DNA from: Pseudomonadota bacterium
GTDB lineage: Bacteria; Pseudomonadota; Alphaproteobacteria; Rhizobiales; Rhizobiaceae
Assembly (NCBI GenBank): GCA_023404095.1
Contig: JAEYDD010000022.1
Span: 1-54,457 of the forward strand
Direction of reading: 5' to 3'
DNA: 54,457 nt
Shown: in pieces, positions 26,949-36,298 of the stretch
Position numbering within the stretch: the stretch's first letter is position 1
Layout of the letters: the number at the start of each line of letters is the position of its first letter
Translations under genes and position numbers: made by a program
The notes under the pieces: generated by a model
What the model was told of the DNA's origin: nothing
The model's database searches: none
Seen by the model: only the letters and a program-made list of their open reading frames with translations

Positions 26949-29592
26949 CGCTCCCCCTTTCCGGATTCTCGCGTGGAGCATCCGGACCATCTGGCCCAGG
27001 ACCATCAGCTTCGGGCCCGGGTAAGTGGATTGGCACGGAGAATCCGACTGTCGCTCCGTGCAAGGCATTGCTCTGTGCCCAGAGGCGACCACCATGACTT
27101 TGAATAATCGAGCGGCTGACGGATAGTCCGATGCCCATTCCATCTGGCTTGGTTGTGTAGAAGGCATCAAAGATCCGCTTTGTACCATCCATCCCGAAGC
27201 CGATCCCGGTATCTTCGATGATCAATCGGACCTCTGCGTCTCTGGCTTCCGTTCTGATGACGATACGGGCCGGGCGCCCCTCGATGGCTAAAGTTGCCTC
27301 GATAGCGTTGCGAAGCAGGTTCATGATCACCTGTTGCAGCTGTACGCGCGCGCCTGCGACGGAGGGGAGTGCCGTGCCGAATTCGGTTATGACCGAAACG
27401 CGAGCTCGCTGGATCTCACTGAACGCGAGGGATATCACCTCTGTGGCGACCTCATTCATGTCTATGGGTTCAATCAAAGGCGGCTTACGACTGAAGAGGG
27501 CTCGCAACCGGACAATGACGTCCGCAGCGCGGTTGGCGTCGCGGATCATGCGCCGAGCCGTGTCCTTAGCCACTTCGAGGTTGGGGGGCTCGGTATTGAG
27601 GACACGAAGACAGGTACTTGCATTCGTCACGATTCCAGCCAAGGGCTGGTTTACTTCGTGGGCAATGGAGGCGGTCAGTACCCCAAGGCTCGTTATCCGG
27701 GTCACGTAAGAAAGTTCCGAACGGACCTCGTTTATTGCTTCCTCCGCCTTGCGGCTCTCTGTGACATCCTGGACTGCTCCAGTTAACTCCTGCTCGCCGT
27801 CCTTGTTCTTTTCACTGTGTGCGAGCACACGAACATGCTTGATGGACTGATCCGCCATTACAAGCCGGATATCGTAGTCAAAGTCGCCATTTCCTGCCCG
27901 AGCAGTTTCGATCACGTTGCAAACTTTGAGCACGCTTTCAGGATCCAATCGCGATAGCACAGTTTGAAGGGTGACGGGGTTAGCCGGATCAACGCCAAAT
28001 ATCCTATAAGTCTCTGCTGACCAGACAATCTCGCCGGTCTCCAGTCGCAGTGAAAAGCTGCCAGTCTTGCTTAAGCGCTGTGCGTCCGCCAGGAATGCTT
28101 CGCTGCGTCTAAGTTGCTCCTCCGTTCGCTTGCGATCATCGATATCAGTTAACAGTCCGTACCAGCGGATAATCTCTCCTGCGGTATTGCGAAGCGGAAG
28201 ACCTCTGAGTTGGAACCATCTCCAAATCCCGTCATGGCGCAGGAATCGGGTTTCGTAATCGTAGGGTTCGCCAGTCGCGATCGAACCCATGAAGCTGTCT
28301 ATGCACAGCTGTAGGTCGTCTGGATGAGTGATCCCGTTGGTTGCCCAGTTATCGAGTTCATCAATTGGACGCTGGAAGTAGTCGATTATCTGTTGGTTGC
28401 CGCCGATTAGCTTCGCATCAGGCGAGAAAATGGCAATCATTCCGGCAATGCCATCAACGATTAACCTTGACTCCCGCTCGCGCTCCGCAAGTGCCTCCTC
28501 GGCGCGCTTGCGGCCGTCGATGTCAACGTGCAAGGCGTACCAGCGGACGATTTTTCCCTCGTCGTCGATCAGCGGCGAACCTGTCACTTGGAACCAGTGA
28601 TAGACCCCGTCTACTCTCCGGAGCCGAACCTCAAGATCGTACGGTTGTCCGAGTATTACGGCACGATCGACTGCATTGATCATCCTGGGCATATCATCGG
28701 GATGAACGACGTCCGTGCTGCCCCAATCCCGAAGCTCTTCCAGCGTGCGGCCGTAATAGCGCAGAAGCGTGCCGTTTATCGCCTCAACCTCGCCACCGAC
28801 GCCGATAACGCCGATGCCAGCGGGAATGCTTTCGAGGACCACTCGTGCTTCGCGCTCGCGCGCTGCGAGTTCCAGTTCAGCGCGCTTGCGATCGTCGATG
28901 TCGACAAGGAGATGAAACCACCTCAGTATTGTCCCGTCGACGTCTCTCAGTGGGAGACCGAGAACGTTGTGCCAGCGATAGATTCCGTCGTGGCGCAGAT
29001 GTCGGCTTTCGACGTTGTAGAATGTCCCAGCGAGATGCGCATTCAGTTGGTCCTGAATCGTCGCTTGGAGGTCCTCCGGATGAACGACCTCCGTCGCTTT
29101 CCAGTTCTTCAACTCCTCCAGCGTCATGCCAAAATATTCGAGAGCCGGATTGTTGAGAGCCTCCACATCGCCTGTCGGCGTAGTCACCGCCACCGGTACC
29201 GGAATGCTATCCACGACACGTTGAAAGTCGTTTTCGTCACGACGGCTATCGGAACACTCAGTAGCGATGCCGTACCATCGCCGTTCGGCCGCACCATGAT
29301 TCATGGGGTTGCAGCGCAAAAGAAGCGAGCGGCTAGCCCCATCTGGACAGCTGAGGGGAACCTCCAGCTGGAACGGCTGGCTCTGTTCCAACATAGATCG
29401 GAGTTTTGAGTGGAATGCTGACCCATCGGGATGCTCGATGGCGATCGGCCAGCTCCAGTCCTTTTCGCTCTGAAATTGAATGCCAACGTAATCCGCGAGC
29501 GCCCGATTTACAAAGTCGGTGACGCCACCGGGATTGATGCTGAACACCATACCCGGCAAAGTGTCGAGAACTCCAACGAGCCCCGCTTCCAT
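26917..29592 (-). CDS. Cytoplasmic multi-PAS sensor histidine kinase 2
   Basis: From ATG 29592 (preceded by AAGGA) the product has 891 residues: five PAS domains (about 1-115, 120-240, 245-365, 370-490, 495-615), His645 in SIAHEVNQP, the N box around 758-762, DTGIGF and GMGIGL. A proline/glycine/aspartate-rich tail ends the protein. The frame extends upstream to 29859, but that part is antisense-like and overlaps receiver 2. The composite element G ends 60 bases upstream. It overlaps receiver 1. The absence of membrane helices points to cytoplasmic sensing. Confidence 0.9.
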   Translation of the reverse strand: MEAGLVGVLDTLPGMVFSINPGGVTDFVNRALADYVGIQFQSEKDWSWPIAIEHPDGSAFHSKLRSMLEQSQPFQLEVPLSCPDGASRSLLLRCNPMNHGAAERRWYGIATECSDSRRDENDFQRVVDSIPVPVAVTTPTGDVEALNNPALEYFGMTLEELKNWKATEVVHPEDLQATIQDQLNAHLAGTFYNVESRHLRHDGIYRWHNVLGLPLRDVDGTILRWFHLLVDIDDRKRAELELAAREREARVVLESIPAGIGVIGVGGEVEAINGTLLRYYGRTLEELRDWGSTDVVHPDDMPRMINAVDRAVILGQPYDLEVRLRRVDGVYHWFQVTGSPLIDDEGKIVRWYALHVDIDGRKRAEEALAERERESRLIVDGIAGMIAIFSPDAKLIGGNQQIIDYFQRPIDELDNWATNGITHPDDLQLCIDSFMGSIATGEPYDYETRFLRHDGIWRWFQLRGLPLRNTAGEIIRWYGLLTDIDDRKRTEEQLRRSEAFLADAQRLSKTGSFSLRLETGEIVWSAETYRIFGVDPANPVTLQTVLSRLDPESVLKVCNVIETARAGNGDFDYDIRLVMADQSIKHVRVLAHSEKNKDGEQELTGAVQDVTESRKAEEAINEVRSELSYVTRITSLGVLTASIAHEVNQPLAGIVTNASTCLRVLNTEPPNLEVAKDTARRMIRDANRAADVIVRLRALFSRKPPLIEPIDMNEVATEVISLAFSEIQRARVSVITEFGTALPSVAGARVQLQQVIMNLLRNAIEATLAIEGRPARIVIRTEARDAEVRLIIEDTGIGFGMDGTKRIFDAFYTTKPDGMGIGLSVSRSIIQSHGGRLWAQSNALHGATVGFSVPIHLPGPEADGPGPDGPDAPRENPERGSDDEAETNLRG

Positions 29593-29651
29593 GACTGTCC
29601 TTTCGAGCTCGGCTTGCTCGGACAGCGTACGTTTTCGACAACCTTTCGTAT

Positions 29652-29676
29652 ATTGTCCTAAGGTGTTGGATGTGGC
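29652..29676 (-). promoter_or_regulatory. Composite promoter element, site G
   Basis: Reading toward kinase 2, the 15-mer GCCACATCCAACACC is followed by TTAG and GACAAT, with the hexamer 60 bases before the kinase ATG. Only the proximal half of the palindrome is well conserved. It sits in the 109-base gap after receiver 2, so kinase 2 may have its own promoter. Confidence 0.5.
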
Positions 29677-29701
29677 GGGGAGCGCAGAGCAAACAGGGGC
29701 A

Positions 29702-30070
29702 TCAGCGCAATGCTCGATCGAGTGCGTCTTGCAGTGCAACGTCACTGAACGGTTTGAACAGGCAGTCCACGGCGCCGCTCTGAAGCAGCGGAATGCGCTC
29801 GTTCTCATCTTTATGCGCGGTGATGAACACGATGGGAATCTTCTCGCCACGCCGGGCAAGTTCTTCCTGCAATTCGGGGCCGGACATGCCGGGCATGGCG
29901 ATGTCCAGAACGAGGCAGTCGGTCTTCTTCAGCCATTCGGACGCGAGGAACTCGCTAGCTGACGAAAACGCACGGACGTCGAAACCAAATATGCGGATCA
30001 GGTCGGGGAGGGCTTCTCGGACCGACTCGTCATCATCCACGACTGAAACGAGCGGCTCTTGCGTCTTCAT
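29702..30070 (-). CDS. Stand-alone receiver domain protein 2
   Basis: This 122-residue receiver has VVDDDESVRE, Asp56 in LVLDIAMPG and CLFKPF, and is strikingly similar to receiver 1. It starts at ATG 30070 in an ATGA overlap with the stop of the kinase-like gene, a strong sign of translational coupling. No output domain is present. The pair of near-identical receivers, each behind a kinase-type gene, suggests a duplicated module. Confidence 0.9.
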   Translation of the reverse strand: MKTQEPLVSVVDDDESVREALPDLIRIFGFDVRAFSSASEFLASEWLKKTDCLVLDIAMPGMSGPELQEELARRGEKIPIVFITAHKDENERIPLLQSGAVDCLFKPFSDVALQDALDRALR

Positions 30071-30888
30071 GATGTCTTCATTCCCGGGGGCGATGGTCTG
30101 TCGACTGGGTCCTTGTCGAAGGGTAATGCGAAGCCGAATATGGCGCCACCGGAAGGTTTGGGCTCGGCCCACATTTTCCCTGTGTGCGCCTCGATGATCG
30201 AGCGGCTCACAGACAGCCCAATTCCCATACCGCTCGGTTTGGTCGTGCGGGATGCGTCGAACAGTCGCTCCACGTCAGTCCCTTCGAGACCGACCCCATC
30301 GTCCTCGACCACAACTGTGGCCCCGCCATGCCCCACGACCGTGCGAACGAATATCTTCCTCAGCGTTTGGGGCGTATCGGCCACATCGATTGAGTTCCGA
30401 AGGAGGTTCATTACTACTTGCTGTAGTTGCACCCTGTCTCCGAGGATTAAGGGCGGTGGATCGGAAAGTTGCTCGATGAGTAGAATTCTTCCTCTTTGCA
30501 GGTCATTGGCGAGCAACCCGGTCACTTCTCGAATGGCGTCGTTGAGATCCAACCACTCAACGGTCGCCACACCCCGTTTGAACAGGTTCCTCAGTCGCAA
30601 GATGACGTCCGACGCTCGATTGCCGTCTCGGATGGTCCGTTTTGCCCTCTCGACGGCCCCATTGATATTCGGAGGCACCCTCGATGCAGAGTCATCTCGC
30701 TCGACGTCGGCCTCGCAAGGCCAGTCAGCAACGCTCCTCCCTAGGACGCTCACCAATTCACTGAAAGCCGCGGATGCTTCGCCAACTGATCCCTTTTCGG
30801 GACGCTGCATCAGCACTGCATGTTGCTCCTTGTGTCTGCCGACCTTGAAAACCAGGAAATCAAGTTGTCCATCCGCACGCCATTCCAA
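30067..30888 (-). CDS. Histidine-kinase-like protein lacking PAS domains and the H-box
   Basis: The 273-residue product keeps a complete HATPase domain (N161/N165 region LQQVVMNLLRNSID, EDDGVGL at 196-202, GMGIGL at 220-225) and the end of HisKA (IRDGNRASDVILRLRNLF). The stretch where its paralogues have SIAHEVNQP instead reads SVADWPCEADVE, with Asp55 at the tentative position of the histidine, and about seven residues are missing after it. It has no sensor domain. It may be a pseudokinase that dimerises with other kinases, a phosphatase of receiver 2, or a decaying gene. The ATGA link to receiver 2 and the promoter element 43 bases upstream argue that it is expressed. Confidence 0.75.
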   Translation of the reverse strand: MEWRADGQLDFLVFKVGRHKEQHAVLMQRPEKGSVGEASAAFSELVSVLGRSVADWPCEADVERDDSASRVPPNINGAVERAKRTIRDGNRASDVILRLRNLFKRGVATVEWLDLNDAIREVTGLLANDLQRGRILLIEQLSDPPPLILGDRVQLQQVVMNLLRNSIDVADTPQTLRKIFVRTVVGHGGATVVVEDDGVGLEGTDVERLFDASRTTKPSGMGIGLSVSRSIIEAHTGKMWAEPKPSGGAIFGFALPFDKDPVDRPSPPGMKTS

Positions 30889-30930
30889 GCCTATGCGTCC
30901 AACGCATGTATCATGGGCTTTCTGCTGTCT

Positions 30931-30955
30931 ATTGTCTAATGGTGTCGGGTGATTG
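30931..30955 (-). promoter_or_regulatory. Composite promoter element, site F
   Basis: Reading toward the kinase-like gene, CAATCACCCGACACC is followed by ATTA and GACAAT, with the hexamer 43 bases before the ATG. It lies in the divergent gap shared with the LysR gene and might also influence that gene. Confidence 0.5.
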
Positions 30956-31029
30956 GTGGTTGCTGACGCTGGTTTTGCCTCAACATCTGTTGCAAGGATG
31001 AAGGGGTAACCATCTGCTGGAGCCGAGTA

Positions 31030-31983
31030 ATGGATCGCATTGATGCGATGAAGGTGTTTGTCACTGCTGTAGAAGAGGGGAGCCTAGCTGCGGCCGCCAG
31101 GAAATTGAAGCGTTCGCCTACCGCGATCAGCCGAGCTCTGGGCCTTCTCGAAGAGCACGTGGGCGTCGAACTTCTTCACCGCACTACGCGCAGTCTCAAG
31201 CTCAGCGAGGCTGGACAGCGTTACGTAGAGGTTTGCCGCAGGGTTCTGGTCGACCTTGAAGAGGCCGACATCATTGCAGGCGGCGAGCGGTCGTCGCCAC
31301 GCGGCGTGCTGACAATCTCGGCGCCGCCCATCCTCGGGGAGGAAGTCCTTCGACCGATCTTGGACAAATTCCTGGCACAACATCGGAGCGTGTCCGTCCG
31401 GCTGTTGATGCTCGACCGTTTCGTCAATCTGGTCGATGAAGGGGTCGATATTGCGCTCCGCATAGGCAACCTCACGGACTCAACGCACATTACGACCCGT
31501 ATTGGAGGAGACGTCCGGCGCGTCGTCGTGGCGTCACCGGGCTATCTTGCAAATCATAAGGCAATCCGAGAGCCTGCCGACCTCCTGGGCCACGACATCA
31601 TTGCATTCTCGAATTTTGGGATCGATTCCTGGAGCTTCAGCCCCGTCGGCGAAGCTACGATCCCCAGAACAGTGCATTTCTCGCCCCGCTATGTCGTGAA
31701 CAGCGTGCGCGCGGCTGCAGCATCGGCCGCCGAGGGCATGGGGATAACGCGCCTTTATTCGTATCACGTGGCAGAACTGGTCCGAGATGGAGCCCTCCAA
31801 ATAATACTCCCCGCGTTCGAGCCATCGGCGCTGCCAGTCCATCTCCTGACACCGAGGGGAAGAATATCCGTCCCGAAGGTTCGGGCTTTCGTCGATTTTG
31901 CAGGTCCGAAACTAAAGGCAGCTCTCGCGAAGATCGCCGCAGACTCCAGAGCCATAGCGCAAATTATGCCGAATAACGGTTGA
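31030..31983 (+). CDS. LysR-family transcriptional regulator
   Basis: The 317-residue protein has an N-terminal winged helix-turn-helix (MKVFVTAVEEGSLAAAARKL, residues 7-26, then AISRALGLLEEHVGVELLHRTTR) and a LysR substrate-binding domain from about 90 to 295. It is divergent from the kinase-like gene and lies upstream of the SDR and tautomerase genes, so it may control either. Its effector is unknown. It is one of two DNA-binding regulators in the accessory island and thus a candidate for the repeated promoter element. Confidence 0.92.
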   Translation: MDRIDAMKVFVTAVEEGSLAAAARKLKRSPTAISRALGLLEEHVGVELLHRTTRSLKLSEAGQRYVEVCRRVLVDLEEADIIAGGERSSPRGVLTISAPPILGEEVLRPILDKFLAQHRSVSVRLLMLDRFVNLVDEGVDIALRIGNLTDSTHITTRIGGDVRRVVVASPGYLANHKAIREPADLLGHDIIAFSNFGIDSWSFSPVGEATIPRTVHFSPRYVVNSVRAAAASAAEGMGITRLYSYHVAELVRDGALQIILPAFEPSALPVHLLTPRGRISVPKVRAFVDFAGPKLKAALAKIAADSRAIAQIMPNNG

Positions 31984-32101
31984 TTGTCGTTCTTGTGGCG
32001 GCAATTCTCCCGAATACCAATTGCATCTAAATCAAATGCACCGACGCCGAGAGCGTAGGCACGGCCAGAAGAACGGCCGAGCACTTGGAAAGGATGCAAT
32101 T

Positions 32102-32815
32102 ATGAGCAGTCAATCGAAGGTTGCCATTATCACTGGTGCCTCGCAGGGCATTGGCGAAGGCTTGGTAAAGGCATATCGCGAACGCGGCTACAACGTCGTC
32201 GCTACATCCCGCTCGATCAAGTCAAGCACAGACTCTGGTATCCATGCGGTCCCGGGAGACATTGCGAAGGCTGAAACCGCGGAACGCGCGGTACGTGAGG
32301 CGATCGGTCGGTTCGGCCGGATCGACACCCTGGTCAACAATGCAGGCGTGTTCACAGCGAAGCCATTCGTCGATTTCACCCAGGAAGACTTTGACTTCAA
32401 TTTCGGTGTCAATATTTCCGGGTTCTTTCACATTACTCAGCGGGCAGCACGGGTGATGCTGGAGCAGGGTTCCGGCCATATCGTGAACATCACGACGAGC
32501 CTCGTGAACCAGCCGATCGCTGGCGTGCCCGCAGCGCTCGCGTCGCTCACCAAAGGTGGCCTGAATTCGGTGACGCAGGAGCTTGCGATCGAGTTCGCCA
32601 AGACGGGCGTCCGCGTCAATGCCGTCTCGCCGGGCATCATCAAGACACCGATGCATGCGCCGGAGACCCATGCGACGATGTCATCTCTCCATCCGGTCGG
32701 CCGCATGGGCGAAATCAGCGATATCGTTGATGCGGTGATCTACCTCGAAAACGCCAGCTTCGTTACCGGAGAGATCCTCCATGTCGATGGCGGGCAGAAC
32801 GCGGGTCGCTGGTAA
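32102..32815 (+). CDS. Atypical SDR lacking the usual catalytic tyrosine (copy 1)
   Basis: The 237-residue protein has the Rossmann motif TGASQGIGEG, NNAG and the C-terminal GEILHVDGGQNAG of classical SDRs. At the catalytic site, however, the usual YxxxK reads ASLTK, with the lysine kept but alanine in place of tyrosine. The SDR at 40564-41289 shows the same kind of change. ATG 32102 follows AAGGA; earlier codons to 32021 are not needed. It precedes a tautomerase gene by 70 bases. It binds NAD(P) by homology, but ordinary dehydrogenase chemistry is doubtful. Confidence 0.85.
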   Translation: MSSQSKVAIITGASQGIGEGLVKAYRERGYNVVATSRSIKSSTDSGIHAVPGDIAKAETAERAVREAIGRFGRIDTLVNNAGVFTAKPFVDFTQEDFDFNFGVNISGFFHITQRAARVMLEQGSGHIVNITTSLVNQPIAGVPAALASLTKGGLNSVTQELAIEFAKTGVRVNAVSPGIIKTPMHAPETHATMSSLHPVGRMGEISDIVDAVIYLENASFVTGEILHVDGGQNAGRW

Positions 32816-32885
32816 CGGGTGAGCGGTGCCGATCAAATTCGATCGACACCGCACTATCGCCGACAACCGATGAAAGGAAAGACCA

Positions 32886-33143
32886 ATGCCTATCGTCACT
32901 GTTCAGGTTACCCGGGAAGGCACGACGCCCGACCGCACGGCGGTAACTGTCGAGGAAAAAGCGCGGATAATCGCCGGGGTGAGCCAGGTCATGCTCGATG
33001 TCCTGAACAAGCCTCTTGAGTCGACCTATGTCGTCATCGAGGAAGTTGATCTCGATAACTGGGGCTGGGGTGGCCTCCCGACGGCCGAGTACCGAAAGCT
33101 CGTCGCGGAATCGGCAAACGTGCGCGATCGCTCTGCAAAGTAG
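32886..33143 (+). CDS. 4-oxalocrotonate tautomerase-family enzyme
   Basis: The 85-residue protein starts MPIVTVQV, so removal of Met exposes the catalytic N-terminal proline of this superfamily. AAGGAAAG precedes the ATG. Residues WGWGGLPTAEYRKL match the longer tautomerase subgroup rather than the 62-residue classical enzyme. It would act as a small oligomeric keto-enol tautomerase or related hydrolase/dehalogenase; the substrate is not evident. It is co-oriented with the upstream SDR and converges on the glyoxalase-like gene, which ends 4 bases away. Confidence 0.9.
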   Translation: MPIVTVQVTREGTTPDRTAVTVEEKARIIAGVSQVMLDVLNKPLESTYVVIEEVDLDNWGWGGLPTAEYRKLVAESANVRDRSAK

Positions 33144-33146
33144 GTA

Positions 33147-33815
33147 TCAGGTCGGCAGCTCCGAGCCGGATTGCTCTGCGAGCATGTACTGCGAGTACCA
33201 GTCCGGCCAGTTCTCGTCGTGGTTACCGCCAGTTCGCTTCTCATGCTCCCCATGAGCGGCGGCGGCACGGCGAAGTGCGCTCGCGAGATCAGCGGACGAG
33301 ACGTAGGCAGTCCCCTTTGCGTCTATACGGCCGGGAAGACGGTTCGTGACTTCCTGGAGTATCCAGCCGTTCCCGTCAGGATCGCTGAGTGATGCAAAGG
33401 AGCCATAGCTGGCCCGTGATGGGTGCGGGCCGGGGAGGCGGTTTTCCGTTCCGCGACGGTGAAACACACCGCCAGCATCGTGGAAGACGCCGCTCATTTC
33501 GGCGCCGCGGGAGGCGAGAGCCGCATGCGCCAACTCGATGTCGGATACGATCAGGTGAAGTCCCTGAGCCGAGCCAGGCTGTGCGGACGTGATCCTAGAT
33601 CCGAAGATGACGGAGCAGGGCGATCCGGGTGGCGTCACCTGAACCACTCGAAAGCCGTCGCTGCCGGAAACGTCCGCATCCAGCCGCCAGCCGAGATCCG
33701 TATAGAAGGACTTGGCGCGGTCGACGTCGGAGACTGGAATGACGACTACCTCGAGCTTCATGTCGAGATCACTCGCTGCGTCGATCGCTGGCATGTTGCT
33801 TTCCTGAACGGTCAT
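33147..33815 (-). CDS. VOC/glyoxalase-family protein
   Basis: The 222-residue protein contains a vicinal-oxygen-chelate fold in about residues 20-160 (LEVVVIPVSDVDRAKSFYTDLGW, then SFASLSDPDGNGWILQEV), as in glyoxalase and antibiotic-resistance proteins. The C-terminal 60 residues (SADLASALRRAAAAHGEHEKRTGG... WPDWYSQYML) form an extra segment. ATG 33815 follows GAGGGAG; a frame to 33947 would run over the promoter element. It is divergent from epoxide hydrolase 2. Metal-dependent activity on a small molecule is expected, not shown. Confidence 0.88.
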   Translation of the reverse strand: MTVQESNMPAIDAASDLDMKLEVVVIPVSDVDRAKSFYTDLGWRLDADVSGSDGFRVVQVTPPGSPCSVIFGSRITSAQPGSAQGLHLIVSDIELAHAALASRGAEMSGVFHDAGGVFHRRGTENRLPGPHPSRASYGSFASLSDPDGNGWILQEVTNRLPGRIDAKGTAYVSSADLASALRRAAAAHGEHEKRTGGNHDENWPDWYSQYMLAEQSGSELPT

Positions 33816-33923
33816 ATCGATCTCCCTCGATTGCGTTCGTGGCGCGGGAGACGATGAGCCAGCGGTTGACGCATGTCCATTATCCGATGGTGTCGGCTTC
33901 TGGGCGGGCTCGGCTGATCCAAA

Positions 33924-33948
33924 GGTATCGCCGATACCATGGTGCAAT
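33924..33948 (+). promoter_or_regulatory. Composite promoter element, site A (best palindrome)
   Basis: The 15-mer GGTATCGCCGATACC is a perfect inverted repeat with a one-base centre, followed by spacer ATGG and hexamer TGCAAT. The hexamer ends 68 bases before the ATG of epoxide hydrolase 2. This and site C2 best define the consensus. Confidence 0.7.
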
Positions 33949-34015
33949 AGCGCCGGGAGCGGCGACCGACGAACCCTAGATGCAGCTTATTGCTGCCACC
34001 TCAACGGAGAAGGAC

Positions 34016-35311
34016 ATGTCACAAAATGTAGAGGCCAAGTTCATTTCTCTCGCGCCGACCCGGCGGGAGCTTCTCGCTGCCACGGCGGCGACAGCTGCAC
34101 TCAGCCTTCTGCCCGGCCACCTTCGCGCTGCGGCTCCTGAAGAAGCGATCCGACCGTTCAAAGCGGCCATTCCGCAGAAAGATGTGGATGAGCTGCGTCG
34201 TCGCGTTCGCGCAGCTCGCTGGCCTGGGATGGAAACCGTCGCGGATCGTACCCAGGGCGCCCAGCTGAAGAAGTTCAAGCCGCTCGTTGAATACTGGGGC
34301 ACGGACTACGACTGGCGCAAAGGCGAGAAAAACCTCAATTCGTTTCCGCAGTTCATGACGAAGATCGACGGGCTCGACATTCATTTCATCCATGTAAAGT
34401 CGAAGCACGAGAACGCGTTGCCACTGATTATGACGCACGGTTGGCCGGGCTCGGTCCTTGAACTGATCAAGACGATCGGACCGCTCACGGATCCGACCAC
34501 ACACGGCGGCGCACCGGAGGACGCGTTCCACGTCGTGATGCCATCGATGCCGGGCTACGGTTTCTCGGAAATTCCCTCGGAAACCGGGTGGGGTCCCGAT
34601 CGTATCGGCCGGGCTTGGCATGTGCTGATGACGCGCCTCGGCTACGATCGCTACGTGTCGCAGGGTGGTGACTGGGGAGCCGTCATCTCCGATGCGATGG
34701 CTCGGCAGGCACCGGAAGGATTGCTCGGTATCCACACCAACATGCCTGCTACTGTCCCTCCCGATATCGCCAAGGCGCTGACTAATGGCGAACCCGCTCC
34801 CGCGGGGCTGTCTCCCGAGGAGAAGATCGCCTACGAACAGATGAACGCCCTTTACACCAAGGGTGCGGGATACGCCTGGATGATGGTCACCCGTCCCCAG
34901 ACCCTCGGCTATGCCTTGACGGACTCTCCGGTCGGCCTGGCCGCGTGGTACTACGACAAGTTCGCCGACTGGACCTACAGCGGCGGCGATCCCGAAAAGT
35001 CGCTCACGCGTGACGAGATGTTGGACGACATCTCCCTCTACTGGTTCACCGGAACCGCCACCTCGGGGGCGCGGCTCTACTGGGAGAACAACGCCAACAA
35101 CTTCAACGCAGTAGATATCAAGATCCCGGCCGCCATCACCGTCTTTCCGGGCGAGATCTACCAGGCGCCGAAGAGTTGGGCCGAGAAGGCCTACCACAAC
35201 CTCATCTACTACAACAAAGTCGATAAGGGCGGGCATTTCGCCGCGTGGGAAGAGCCGGACCTTTTCAGCTCGGAATTGCGGGCCGCGTTCAAGTCACTCC
35301 GCTCGGACTAA
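34016..35311 (+). CDS. Tat-exported epoxide-hydrolase-like enzyme 2
   Basis: The 431-residue enzyme carries a twin-arginine signal (PTRRELL and a hydrophobic stretch, residues 15-40), the lid region, HGWPG (141-145) and nucleophile Asp219 in QGGDWG; KGGHFAAWEEPDLF provides the histidine. It aligns along its length with enzyme 1 at 22829-24121, including the block IDGLDIHFIHVKSKHENALP, so the two are paralogues. GGAG lies six bases before ATG 34016. It heads a plus-strand set with an SDR, a D-cysteine desulfhydrase-like enzyme and an FMN reductase. Confidence 0.9.
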   Translation: MSQNVEAKFISLAPTRRELLAATAATAALSLLPGHLRAAAPEEAIRPFKAAIPQKDVDELRRRVRAARWPGMETVADRTQGAQLKKFKPLVEYWGTDYDWRKGEKNLNSFPQFMTKIDGLDIHFIHVKSKHENALPLIMTHGWPGSVLELIKTIGPLTDPTTHGGAPEDAFHVVMPSMPGYGFSEIPSETGWGPDRIGRAWHVLMTRLGYDRYVSQGGDWGAVISDAMARQAPEGLLGIHTNMPATVPPDIAKALTNGEPAPAGLSPEEKIAYEQMNALYTKGAGYAWMMVTRPQTLGYALTDSPVGLAAWYYDKFADWTYSGGDPEKSLTRDEMLDDISLYWFTGTATSGARLYWENNANNFNAVDIKIPAAITVFPGEIYQAPKSWAEKAYHNLIYYNKVDKGGHFAAWEEPDLFSSELRAAFKSLRSD

Positions 35312-35406
35312 CAGTATGGCCTGACGAGTCTCTCAGCCGGATCCGGCCAACCCGGATCCCGTCGTGGACCAGATCAACATATCCCTCAAACATCAGGAGA
35401 CCTGAA

Positions 35407-36216
35407 ATGACCATCATTGGGAAAGGAACGGCACTCATCACTGGTGCGTCGTCTGGCCTCGGAGCAATTTACGCCGATCGCCTTGCTCGCCGCGGCTATG
35501 ACCTTGTGCTTGTGGCTAGGAACCAGGATGCCCTCAGCAGGGTCGCGAAGGAGCTTTCGAGCTCGACCGGACGGAAGGTGACCACAATCCGCGCCGACCT
35601 CGGACAGCGCGATGATTTGCTCAAGGTAGAAGGGATCCTGCGCAGCGATCCTACGATCACAATGCTCGTCAACAACGCAGGTGTCGGCGCCGTCGAACCT
35701 CTCCTCATGTCCGACGTCGAAGCAATGGAGCGGATGATCAAGGTCAATGTCACGGCACTGACGCGCCTCGTATACGCGGCGGCACCATCGTTTGCCGCTC
35801 GCGACAACGGCACCATTATCAACATGGCGTCGGCGCTCGGTATCGCTCCCGAAATTCTCAACGGGGTCTATGGGGCAACCAAGGCTTTCGTGATCGCCTT
35901 GACCTTCTCCCTGCAGAAGGAGTTCGCGGACAAGAACATCAGGATCCAGGCTGTACTGCCCGGCGCCGTGGCGACGCCCTTCTGGGATGCCTCGGGCGGC
36001 TCGTTGGATCGGCTTCCGACCGATATCGTCATGAAACCCGACGATACCGTCGATGCAGCACTGGCTGGGTTGGACATGGGGGAGCTTATAACGCTGCCGT
36101 CTGTGCCCGATGAAAATGACTGGAACGCCTACGAGGCAGCCCGCCAGAAGCTGATGCCGAACCTGTCGCGAAGCGTTGCCGCTTCGCGCTATCACCTCGC
36201 TGCCGGGCCGCACTAG
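35407..36216 (+). CDS. SDR-family oxidoreductase
   Basis: The 269-residue classical SDR has TGASSGLGA, NNAGVGA, a serine in MASALG and an intact YGATK catalytic motif. The start is ATG 35407 after AGGAG; the longer frame from 35245 overlaps the upstream gene and is not credible. The C-terminus (PDENDWNAYEAARQKLMPNLS) resembles SDRs annotated as acyl or carbonyl reductases. The substrate is unknown. It lies 95 bases after epoxide hydrolase 2 and probably shares its transcript. Confidence 0.9.
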   Translation: MTIIGKGTALITGASSGLGAIYADRLARRGYDLVLVARNQDALSRVAKELSSSTGRKVTTIRADLGQRDDLLKVEGILRSDPTITMLVNNAGVGAVEPLLMSDVEAMERMIKVNVTALTRLVYAAAPSFAARDNGTIINMASALGIAPEILNGVYGATKAFVIALTFSLQKEFADKNIRIQAVLPGAVATPFWDASGGSLDRLPTDIVMKPDDTVDAALAGLDMGELITLPSVPDENDWNAYEAARQKLMPNLSRSVAASRYHLAAGPH

Positions 36217-36298
36217 CGGCGGCCGGGAAATCGGCTGCCGTGTGACGGCGTCACCCAAGACGGGCCAGCTGCAATAGCGACAACATTTGAGGGAGACG

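Noticed and set aside
33924..33948. Composite element as an ECF sigma factor promoter
   Set aside because: It lacks the GGAAC type -35 and the 16-17 base spacing; the symmetric 15-mer fits a dimeric regulator better.
34019..35236. Minus-strand frame of 405 codons
   Set aside because: It mirrors epoxide hydrolase 2, whose signal peptide and catalytic motifs read on the plus strand.
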